Assembly (NCBI GenBank): GCA_913058245.1
Contig: CAJXQJ010000003.1
Location: 124,001-188,000 of the forward strand
DNA from: an uncultured Colwellia sp.
GTDB taxonomy: Bacteria > Pseudomonadota > Gammaproteobacteria > Enterobacterales > Alteromonadaceae
Direction: 5' to 3'
Length of the DNA: 64,000 nucleotides
Shown here: piece after piece, positions 48,145 to 56,136 of the stretch
How positions within the stretch are numbered: the first letter of the stretch is position 1
Layout: the number at the start of each line of letters is the position of its first letter
Program-made: the position numbers and the translations under genes
Notes under the pieces: generated by a model
Database searches by the model: none
What the model saw: the letters and a program-made list of their open reading frames with translations, nothing else
What the model was told of the DNA's origin: nothing

Positions 48145-48203
48145 ATTAATTGCGACAAATGTCGCAATTAATACTTGTACTTTTGTGACTAATGTCGCAC
48201 TAT
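48145..48203 (+). promoter_or_regulatory. Two tandem BlaI-type operators and promoter
   Basis: ATTAATTGCGACAAATGTCGCAATTAAT (48145-48172, 13-bp arms); TTGTAC 48175-48180; TGTGACTAATGTCGCA 48184-48199; CACTAT 48198-48203. Confidence 0.7.
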
Positions 48204-48235
48204 GGTGTTTATGAGCATTGAATTGGTGATAAAAC

Positions 48236-48616
48236 ATGCAACCAACAGCACCTGAATTAGAAATACTGAAACTACTTTGGCATAAGCAACCACGCACTGC
48301 ACGTGAACTTCATGATGAAATTGAAGCGATTTTGGATTGGAGTTACTCGTCAACCCGAAAAACGTTAGAGCGTATGGGGGATAAAGGTTTTGTTGAAATA
48401 GAGTCGCAAGGTAATAAAAAAATTTATACCGCTAAACTTGAAAAAGTATCAACCTTAGCGGCCTTTGCCCAAGACTTTGCAAAGCGAGTTTTTGAGTTAG
48501 ACACTCCGCTCCCTGTTGCTATGTTTAGTGATAGTCGTTTGGTAAATGATGACGAAATAGCTGATTTAGAAAAGTTACTAGAAAAACTTGCCGCCGAAAG
48601 TAAAGGGCGAGAATAA
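48236..48616 (+). CDS. BlaI/MecI/CopY-family repressor
   Basis: PTAPELEILKLLWHKQPRTARELHDEIEAILDWSYSSTRKTLERMGDKGFV. Confidence 0.92.
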   Translation: MQPTAPELEILKLLWHKQPRTARELHDEIEAILDWSYSSTRKTLERMGDKGFVEIESQGNKKIYTAKLEKVSTLAAFAQDFAKRVFELDTPLPVAMFSDSRLVNDDEIADLEKLLEKLAAESKGRE

Positions 48617-48619
48617 TTC

Positions 48620-50041
48620 ATGTTAACCATTCAAACGGTGTTAGTAATTTCATTAAGCTTGATAGGTTTTATTTCTTGGAGCTTGTTACTCGTTTTACTT
48701 GCGAAAGTAGCGCAGCGCTATAGTCAAACGATGACTAATTGGTCGCGCTTTTGGTTGCTCATAATTGCTATTGCCATTATGCCTTTGCTTCCTATATCTA
48801 TTCCTGTTACTCATACCGTGTTACCTGAGGCACTGTTAAGTGGAATTACTAGCTCAGTTGAACCCTTGTTGCAGCAGGCATCTATCGTTGATATTAGTAA
48901 TCAGAAAATAGCATGGTTTAGTGTTGTTGCTATGCTATTGGGGTTTATCTTTGCTTTGAGTTCCTTGGCATTAGTCCGGACATTGTACAATTTAAGTAAA
49001 CTCAATAAATTAGTATTGGCTGCGCCACAACTGACTAACCTTTCAGCTTTTAGCCAGCAACAGCAGTCATATTTCAAGCAAAAAAATATTAATGTGTATT
49101 TGCTTAATTCACATGGTTGCGCTTTTGTTTTTGGTTTTTTAAAACCTTGCCTAGTGTTATCAGAGAAAACATTAGCATTGCCTCCACAGCAATTACATTT
49201 ACTTATTGAGCACGAGCTTTGCCATATTAAGCGTCACGACCCTAAGGTGTTAATTTGCTTACGCATACTTTCCGCAGTGTGCTGGTTTAATCCAGCGATA
49301 TCTTATTTTACTCAGCGCTTTTTAATCTCTATGGAGTTAAATTGCGATGCAGAAGTGTTGACGTTGAGGCCGCAGGATAAGTTACCTTATGCTGAGACTT
49401 TACTCGCTAGTATTAAACTAAATCGTGATGAATATAAAGCTCAACTTATGCCGTATTTCTCAGGTTCGTCAGTAGAAAAAAGAGATATGGAAGCGAGAAT
49501 TCGAGCAGTAATGAAGAGTAAAAATCATGGCAAAATCTCGTCTGTACAACTAATAGTTTTAGGCTTAATAACTTTATTTTTACTTGCTGGCGCAGTGTTA
49601 GCAAAACCAATGTTTACTAAGCAAATATTGAAGCCAAATGAAAGTAATATGCTATTACCTGTGCAAGGTGCGCGCATTTCATCGGGCTTTGGTGAGGTGA
49701 ATAGTTTTAGAGGGCCGAAACAACATTTAGGAATTGATTTCGCTATGGCAAAGGGGAATGCTGTGGTTGCAACTATGTCGGGAATAGTAGTTATTGCCGA
49801 TGCAAAAACTTTGCACGGCAATTATGGCAAAGTTGTATTAATTGAACACGACAATAAGTTGCAAAGTTTATACGCGCATTTGGATGAGATTACAGTACAA
49901 GCAGGTGATTACTTAATTGCCGGACAAAAATTGGGTACAGTTGGTACAACAGGCAGGGTGACGGGCCCGCATGTTCATTTTGAACTGCTTAAGAATGGTG
50001 AGCGTGTTAATCCAACTACTTATTTAAATTTATCGAATTAG
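48620..50041 (+). CDS. BlaR1-like M56 metallopeptidase fused to C-terminal M23 (LytM) peptidase domain
   Basis: M56 HELCHIKRHDPKVL between N-terminal TMs; M23 HLGIDFAMAKGNAVVATMSG...NGYGKVV-like NYGKVVLIEHDNKLQSLYAHL...GPHVHFELLKNG. Confidence 0.93.
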   Translation: MLTIQTVLVISLSLIGFISWSLLLVLLAKVAQRYSQTMTNWSRFWLLIIAIAIMPLLPISIPVTHTVLPEALLSGITSSVEPLLQQASIVDISNQKIAWFSVVAMLLGFIFALSSLALVRTLYNLSKLNKLVLAAPQLTNLSAFSQQQQSYFKQKNINVYLLNSHGCAFVFGFLKPCLVLSEKTLALPPQQLHLLIEHELCHIKRHDPKVLICLRILSAVCWFNPAISYFTQRFLISMELNCDAEVLTLRPQDKLPYAETLLASIKLNRDEYKAQLMPYFSGSSVEKRDMEARIRAVMKSKNHGKISSVQLIVLGLITLFLLAGAVLAKPMFTKQILKPNESNMLLPVQGARISSGFGEVNSFRGPKQHLGIDFAMAKGNAVVATMSGIVVIADAKTLHGNYGKVVLIEHDNKLQSLYAHLDEITVQAGDYLIAGQKLGTVGTTGRVTGPHVHFELLKNGERVNPTTYLNLSN

Positions 50042-50048
50042 TGTTGTT

Positions 50049-50711
50049 ATGATGAAACTAAAATTAATATTGAGTTTACTGGCCGTGATCGCAACGAATG
50101 TGTGGGCAGGAAAAGTGCATGACCACTTTCCAGAGCAAGTAAATACTAATGAGCACTATGTGTTTTATTCCCATGGCTTAATCGTGGAAGGAGAAAATGC
50201 AACTCCGGTGAGTCCACGTTGGGGAGTTTATGATTTCCCCGCGGTTAAAAAGGCATTACAAGATAAGGCATATCACTTGATTGCTTATCACAGGCCAAAA
50301 GGTACAAATCCAAGAGCGTTTGCCGTTAAGCTAGCTGCTGATATTGATAAACTAGTTAAGCGGGGTGTGCCTTATAAAAATATAACAGTGCTAGGCTTTT
50401 CGCGTGGCGGTGAAATAACGGCGCTCACATCGAACATTGTTGCGTCGAATGATATGAATACTATCATTTTAGCGGCATGCGCTGGCTGGCTAATGAAAGA
50501 CCAAAGCATTAAATTGCACGGTAGGGTGTTTTCAATTTATGAAACCTCTGACGGTGTTGGCTCGTGTCAGCGCTTAGTAGATAGAAGTCCCACAGTGGCA
50601 AGCTTTACAGAAGTCGCTATCTCTACTGGTGAAGAACATGGCGCTTTTTACAGGCCAATTCCTGAGTGGGTTGAGCCAGTAAAAAAGTGGCTAAAAAATC
50701 CTCGAGGTTAA
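50049..50711 (+). CDS. Secreted alpha/beta-hydrolase-like protein
   Basis: Signal peptide; ITVLGFSRGGEITALTSN nucleophile elbow; 7-nt gap after the M56-M23 gene. Confidence 0.75.
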   Translation: MMKLKLILSLLAVIATNVWAGKVHDHFPEQVNTNEHYVFYSHGLIVEGENATPVSPRWGVYDFPAVKKALQDKAYHLIAYHRPKGTNPRAFAVKLAADIDKLVKRGVPYKNITVLGFSRGGEITALTSNIVASNDMNTIILAACAGWLMKDQSIKLHGRVFSIYETSDGVGSCQRLVDRSPTVASFTEVAISTGEEHGAFYRPIPEWVEPVKKWLKNPRG

Positions 50712-50719
50712 TATGAACG

Positions 50720-50746
50720 GTGGCTTTTATTTGAGAAAAAAGCCAC
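50720..50746. terminator. Hairpin between convergent genes
   Basis: GTGGCTTTT...AAAAGCCAC, 9-bp perfect arms. Confidence 0.5.
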
Positions 50747-50761
50747 TGCAAATGAATGACC

Positions 50762-51403
50762 TTATTGTCGCAATGCCTCCATATCAGCAATGATCTCTTC
50801 AAGTTTCTTAAACTCGCGACCGTAAATTGGTTTCATATCTAGCTGATAAATGGCACTGGCAAAATAAGACAATAAAAATGCTATTAATACCACACCGACA
50901 CTAAATACTATTGGCACACCAAATAGCACCGGTATATTTGGAAAGTCCATTTGAAAACCTTGAATAATTGACTGACCTACCGCGGAAAAACCAAACTGTG
51001 CGATACAAGCTAGAAATATGGCCGGATATACAAACTGATATATTCTTGTGTACTGAGCAATTAAGTTTTTTAGCCAAGTATCAAATGATTTAATGTACTG
51101 ATAACTGCTGGTTTTCTTATCTAAATGTTCGAGAGTCGCAAGCTGTTTTTTTCCGAGCCAAACCAACATTAATAAAATAGCAGAGGTGAAGACAGCTAAA
51201 GCTGGCATGCCTAAAGCGCTTAGTACAATGAGGATTGCTATCGCACCGATCGCAATGGCAATGATATTAATTTTAAACATGCGATGTAGTTTATCGACAA
51301 TGTTATTTGATTTCTGATTGTATAAGTCGTTAATTTTAGGCGCGACAAGTGCTTTATCGTCGATAAAACCTTGCTGCCAAATTGTTTCTATTGATTTAGT
51401 CAT
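50762..51403 (-). CDS. Membrane protein, probable anti-sigma partner
   Basis: 213 aa with TM pairs; directly abuts upstream ECF sigma gene. Confidence 0.6.
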   Translation of the reverse strand: MTKSIETIWQQGFIDDKALVAPKINDLYNQKSNNIVDKLHRMFKINIIAIAIGAIAILIVLSALGMPALAVFTSAILLMLVWLGKKQLATLEHLDKKTSSYQYIKSFDTWLKNLIAQYTRIYQFVYPAIFLACIAQFGFSAVGQSIIQGFQMDFPNIPVLFGVPIVFSVGVVLIAFLLSYFASAIYQLDMKPIYGREFKKLEEIIADMEALRQ

Positions 51404-51895
51404 TTAATCGCTCTCCATGTTAAGTATTTTATTTAACCGCTGCTTTATTCGAGTGATACGCACGCCGATATTGTTGGCATTTGAGCCGATAATATCGGCA
51501 ATTTCGTGATAACTTTTCTCTTCTAAATACAGTAAAGTCAGCGCTCTGTCGGTTTCCGAAAGCTGGCGAATGGCAGTGTAGAGTTGGTTAACTGATTCAT
51601 CAGCAAAATGCTGGCTGTCTGTAATAGCCTCAGCTGGTAATGTGTCAGAAGCAAAATACTGATTTTTATTATCTTTCTTTTTTAAGTAGGTTAAACAAAC
51701 ATTTAAGGAGATTTTATAAACCCAGGTAGACCATTGTGATTTTTCTTTAAAATTGTCGCGGCTACGCCAAATTTGCAGGCAGACCTCTTGGTAATAATCT
51801 TCAAAATCTTCTTGTGAATTGGTATATGCACGACAGATTTTAATTATAATTCCAGCATAAGGCAGTATGAATGCCGTATAAAAATCACTTCCCAT
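51404..51895 (-). CDS. ECF sigma-70 family RNA polymerase sigma factor
   Basis: DFEDYYQEVCLQIWRSRDNFKEKSQWSTWVYKISLNVCLTYLKK; LSETDRALTLLYLEEKSYHEIADIIGSNANNIGVRITRIKQRL. Confidence 0.92.
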   Translation of the reverse strand: MGSDFYTAFILPYAGIIIKICRAYTNSQEDFEDYYQEVCLQIWRSRDNFKEKSQWSTWVYKISLNVCLTYLKKKDNKNQYFASDTLPAEAITDSQHFADESVNQLYTAIRQLSETDRALTLLYLEEKSYHEIADIIGSNANNIGVRITRIKQRLNKILNMESD

Positions 51896-51998
51896 GTTTT
51901 AAGTTCTCACCCTAATTCGATTGTTATTTTTACTTATAATCAGTTAGTGGTAAAAAACTGAAAACATTACACCGGCAGTGAAATTATTTTTTAATTAC

Positions 51999-52730
51999 TT
52001 ACTTGCCACCGGCGATATCGATGAATGTACCTGTGATATATGAGGCCTCGGTAGATAGAAGCCAAGCAATACTGTTAGCGACTTCTGCTGCTGTGCCACC
52101 TCTTTTTAAAGGGATTTGTGGGCTTAGACGTTGTATTCTATTTGGTTCGCCGCCATCAGCATGCATTTCAGTATCAATAAACCCTGGTCGTACAGCATTT
52201 ACACGGATGTTACGTTCAGCTAATTCTAACGACAAACCCTTAGTAAGAGAGTCCATAGCTCCTTTTGAGGCGGCATAGTCAATGTATTCATTTGGGGCGC
52301 CTATTCTTGAAGCTGCAGATGACACATTGACAATTGCGCCGCCACTTGGCATCTGTTTTATCGCTTCTTTACAACATAGAAAGCAGCTAGTGACATTGGT
52401 GATTAATACCTTGTTAAACCGCTCGACAGATAAGTCTGCCAAGGTAGATTGAGTAAATAAAATACCGGCATTATTCACTAAATGCGTTACCTTACCGTAT
52501 TGTTTATTAATCGCTTGAAAAAGTTGGATAACTTCATTTTCTTGCGATACGTCAGCAGCAAAAGCGAATGCAGTTCCTCCTTGAGCTTCAATTTCAGCAA
52601 CTACTTGCTGAGCAGTTTCAGCGTTTGTATGGTAGTTAACACAAACTTTATAATCCTGCTTTGCAAGTAATTTTGCTGTGGCAGCACCTATACCTCGTCC
52701 AGCGCCAGTAACTAATGCGACTTTGTTCAT
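51999..52730 (-). CDS. SDR-family oxidoreductase (FabG-like)
   Basis: ALVTGAGRGIGAATAKLL; NNAG; YAASKGAMDSLTKGLSLELAERNIRVNAVRPGFIDTEM. Confidence 0.95.
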   Translation of the reverse strand: MNKVALVTGAGRGIGAATAKLLAKQDYKVCVNYHTNAETAQQVVAEIEAQGGTAFAFAADVSQENEVIQLFQAINKQYGKVTHLVNNAGILFTQSTLADLSVERFNKVLITNVTSCFLCCKEAIKQMPSGGAIVNVSSAASRIGAPNEYIDYAASKGAMDSLTKGLSLELAERNIRVNAVRPGFIDTEMHADGGEPNRIQRLSPQIPLKRGGTAAEVANSIAWLLSTEASYITGTFIDIAGGK

Positions 52731-52992
52731 CTATTTATCCAATGAAAATATAAAGCATTAGCGTATGTGAGATTTTAATCGTTTACTAGCTTTACCGCAT
52801 TTTGATAAGTGCTAAAAATTTTACAATATTGAGGTAAGTCACATTTTGTTCAGAAATGTATTGTAATACGCGGTATTTTCTTGCGCTTATTTGTTCGGCA
52901 GTTAAGAATTAGCAAAGGAAAAATTAAACAGTGCAACTCAGTTACAAGTTTAGCTTCGTTGTGATGTCAGTTACTATTTTAAGGTAATAGTT

Positions 52993-53454
52993 ATGAGAAT
53001 ATGTATAAGTTTTTGTTTTCTGTTCTGGTCAATTATTGGACTCTCTGCTGCGGCCAATGCACAAGAACAAACAGCGGATAAGCCAGCCAGAAAAGTAACA
53101 GTACAAGTTAATATTTCTCCTGAGTTAATGCCTAATGACGCGGATGACTGGGTGTTATATGTTTATGCATCTAAGCCTGGCGCACGTTTACCTTTGGCAA
53201 ACTTTAAAGGTAAATTATCGCAGCTGCCTAGTGAAGTCGTGCTACACCAAAGCATGTACTTATTGCCACATTTAACCTTACAACAAGCTGAAAATGTGGT
53301 GATTGTTGCTAAAGCAACTAAGAGTAAAAATCCACATCAAAAAAGTTCTGATGACATCATTGGTTATTCTACACCGGTTAACTTCGCAACTGGTCCGCAT
53401 CAGTCGGTAACTATGAGCATAGATCAACACGATAAAGCGCTACCGAAGAAATAA
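52993..53454 (+). CDS. Stand-alone protein resembling the C-terminal domain of CcmI/CycH
   Basis: Signal peptide then VTVQVNISPELMPNDADDWVLYVYASKPGARLPLANFKGKLSQLPSEVVLHQSMYLLPHLTLQQAENVVIVAKATKSKNP. Confidence 0.6.
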   Translation: MRICISFCFLFWSIIGLSAAANAQEQTADKPARKVTVQVNISPELMPNDADDWVLYVYASKPGARLPLANFKGKLSQLPSEVVLHQSMYLLPHLTLQQAENVVIVAKATKSKNPHQKSSDDIIGYSTPVNFATGPHQSVTMSIDQHDKALPKK

Positions 53455-53550
53455 TAAAGCAATAGATCGCTCAGTAAATATTGTATAGCGAGGCAAAATA
53501 CTTAGCTTTGCTATGCAATAAATTGACAAAAATAAAATTTTAGCCCAGTT

Positions 53551-53567
53551 CTTAACCTCGCTTTAAC
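53551..53567 (+). promoter_or_regulatory. PmrA/QseB-like response-regulator box
   Basis: CTTAAC-CTCGC-TTTAAC (YTTAAN-N5-YTTAAN) upstream of the RND operon. Confidence 0.5.
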
Positions 53568-53602
53568 GCCTCACTCGCTACACTTTCGCCATATTATTAA
53601 TT

Positions 53603-54961
53603 ATGGGGCGAATTGTGAAATTTTCACCAGTATTTATTATCTCGCTAAGTTTTTGTTTTATTAGCGCATGTTCAACATTCGAAGATGTAACTTTTGATCA
53701 ACAAGCTAGCGCTCAGCTAAAAAGCCTTGCGAAAAGCAGCATTGATCTAAGCAATGAGCCACAAGCCATTGCCTTATCTGAGTTATTAGCAATTGACGAA
53801 GCTAATGCCTTAATTGCTAGTGCCATGGCAAATAACCCGAGTTTACAACAAACCTTGTTGACCCTAAAAACCGCAGAGCAACAATTAACGGTTACTTCGT
53901 CATCGCAATGGCCAAATATTTCAGCAGGCCTAAATGCCAATAAATCTGAGGCGAGCACGGCAAACTATAGCGCTAGCGTTGATGTTGCTTGGACCCTTGA
54001 TATTTGGCAGCAACTTGCTAATGCCAGTAGTGCGGAACAAGCGAATGTTGCTGCCAGTGCGTATGCCTATCAAGGTGCGAAAAATTTACTTGCTGCTAAT
54101 GTGATGCAAGCCTATTTAGGCTTAGTACAAACCAGCCAGTTAATCGCCATCGAGACAGTGCGCGTTAAGGCTTATCAAACCAATGAACAAGTGATTATTG
54201 ATCGCTATCGTAAAGGACTAATTGAGTTAAATGAGCTTGATACCGCCAAATCGTCAACACAAAGTAGCCAAGCTACATTGGTTGATTATCAAGCACAATA
54301 TCAACAAGCATTAAGAAACATCGTACTTTTAACCGGTGTGACTGAAAATTCACTTAATTATCGTGAAGTTTACCCTGAAGTGATGATGCCGCTAGAGAAA
54401 GTTTCAGAGCAAAGTTTAGGTCGACGCCCTGATTTACAACAGGCGTATCAAAATATTATTGCCAGCCAGTATCAACATAAAGTGGCGTATAAAGCGTTAT
54501 TACCTAGCTTGTCACTAACAGCTTCAATTACCAATAGTGATGCCAACTTACATGACGCGCTTTTTGGTAGTAATGCTTGGCAGCTGCTCGGGCAATTATC
54601 AGCGCCAATTTTTAATGCTGGCAAGCTGACCAGTGAAGTAGAGATTGCAAAGTTTTCTGCTGAAAAAAGCTACTGGAATTTCCAAGAAAAGTTACTTTCA
54701 GCGGTTAATGAGGTGGATAACGCTGTTGCTCAAGAACAAGCGATTAGCAAACGGTTAGTGCTAACTAAATCAGCTCTTGCGAGCGCTAAGCGCAGCGAAC
54801 AAACGTATACCTCACGATATCGCCAAGGCACAGTGTCGTTAATAGACCTGCTACAAATTCAACAACAAACATTTTCATTACAAGCACAAGTTACGCAATT
54901 AACTTACGAGTTATTAAACAACCGCATTACCTTAGGGCTTGCGTTAGGCTTAGGAGTATAG
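53603..54961 (+). CDS. TolC-family outer-membrane efflux lipoprotein (NodT-like)
   Basis: Lipobox FISACST; paired helical repeats; RYRQGTVSLIDLLQIQQQTF. GTG at 53615 is an alternative start. Confidence 0.9.
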   Translation: MGRIVKFSPVFIISLSFCFISACSTFEDVTFDQQASAQLKSLAKSSIDLSNEPQAIALSELLAIDEANALIASAMANNPSLQQTLLTLKTAEQQLTVTSSSQWPNISAGLNANKSEASTANYSASVDVAWTLDIWQQLANASSAEQANVAASAYAYQGAKNLLAANVMQAYLGLVQTSQLIAIETVRVKAYQTNEQVIIDRYRKGLIELNELDTAKSSTQSSQATLVDYQAQYQQALRNIVLLTGVTENSLNYREVYPEVMMPLEKVSEQSLGRRPDLQQAYQNIIASQYQHKVAYKALLPSLSLTASITNSDANLHDALFGSNAWQLLGQLSAPIFNAGKLTSEVEIAKFSAEKSYWNFQEKLLSAVNEVDNAVAQEQAISKRLVLTKSALASAKRSEQTYTSRYRQGTVSLIDLLQIQQQTFSLQAQVTQLTYELLNNRITLGLALGLGV

Positions 54962-54963
54962 GT

Positions 54964-56136
54964 ATGCCAATTATCAATAAAAAATCACTTGCTACTGTGG
55001 CAGGGTTAACCAGTATTTTTCTTGCAATTACGATCAATGGTGCCTTGTCTGCCAATCAGCAAAAAACACCGCCGCCAAAAGTAGCACCACAATATCCTGT
55101 GGTGTCGGTGACAGCAGTTGCCCCTATTAGCCAACGGGCTTCTGTTACCGCTTATGGTGAAGTTAAATCACGTAACCAATTAGCATTAACTTCGCAGGTT
55201 AGTGGTCGAGTCACATATTTGTCAGACAAGTTCTTAACCGGTAACACCTTTAAAAAAGGCGAGTTGCTAGCGGAAATTGAACCTATTGTTTATCAACAAG
55301 CATTGGCAAATGCGCAAGCGAATTTGGCGGATGCTAAATTAGCCTTAGCACAAGAGCAGCTTAATAGCAGCCAAGCGGAAGAAGAATGGCAGCAGTCTGG
55401 TTTAGCTGGCGAACAAGCATCAGATTTAGTACTGCGTAAGCCACAATTAGCTGCCGCGAAAGCAAAGTACACTATGTCAGTTAAAGAAATGGAAAAGGCA
55501 CAATATGACTTAGCACAAACGAAACTACGTGCACCATTCGATGCCTTGGTGGTTTCTAAACAAATACAAGTGGGCAGTAATGTGCAAACAGGCACAACCC
55601 TAGCGGATCTTTATGATATTTCATTATTTGAAGTGGCTTTGCCGTTATCAGCCCAACAATGGCAACTTTTGCCGAAGACTAAAAATGATTCGCAACAATT
55701 TGCAGGTATAGAAGTTACATTAACTGATGAGTCAACACAAAAACAATGGCCAGCCTTGGTTGATCGCGTTGAACAGCATATTGACGCGCAAAGTCGTCAG
55801 CGTTCGCTGGTTGCCGTTGTTAAACAACCAATTGCCTTAGCAGAGCCGCTATTTCCAGGTTCATTTGTTAAAGCCAATATCCACGGGGAACAAATAGAGC
55901 AACTATGGCAATTACCCGCATCGGCATTAGTAGACAGTAATACCGTTTGGCAGGTTAATGATGAAGGCCTGCTTAATTACCTATCGGTAAAGGTGATGTT
56001 TTCACAGAACAATGCCGTTTATGTGCAACCGATTGACACCGCAGCTATAAGTAAGTCAGCAAAAATTGTAAACCGGCCACTGGCTAGTTATTTAAAGAAT
56101 ATGAAGGTAGAAGCTAAAGTAGAGGAGTTACTGTAA
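54964..56136 (+). CDS. RND efflux periplasmic adaptor subunit
   Basis: ALTSQVSGRVTYLSDKFLTGNTFKKGELLAEIEP; AQTKLRAPFDALVVSKQIQVGSNV. Confidence 0.93.
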   Translation: MPIINKKSLATVAGLTSIFLAITINGALSANQQKTPPPKVAPQYPVVSVTAVAPISQRASVTAYGEVKSRNQLALTSQVSGRVTYLSDKFLTGNTFKKGELLAEIEPIVYQQALANAQANLADAKLALAQEQLNSSQAEEEWQQSGLAGEQASDLVLRKPQLAAAKAKYTMSVKEMEKAQYDLAQTKLRAPFDALVVSKQIQVGSNVQTGTTLADLYDISLFEVALPLSAQQWQLLPKTKNDSQQFAGIEVTLTDESTQKQWPALVDRVEQHIDAQSRQRSLVAVVKQPIALAEPLFPGSFVKANIHGEQIEQLWQLPASALVDSNTVWQVNDEGLLNYLSVKVMFSQNNAVYVQPIDTAAISKSAKIVNRPLASYLKNMKVEAKVEELL

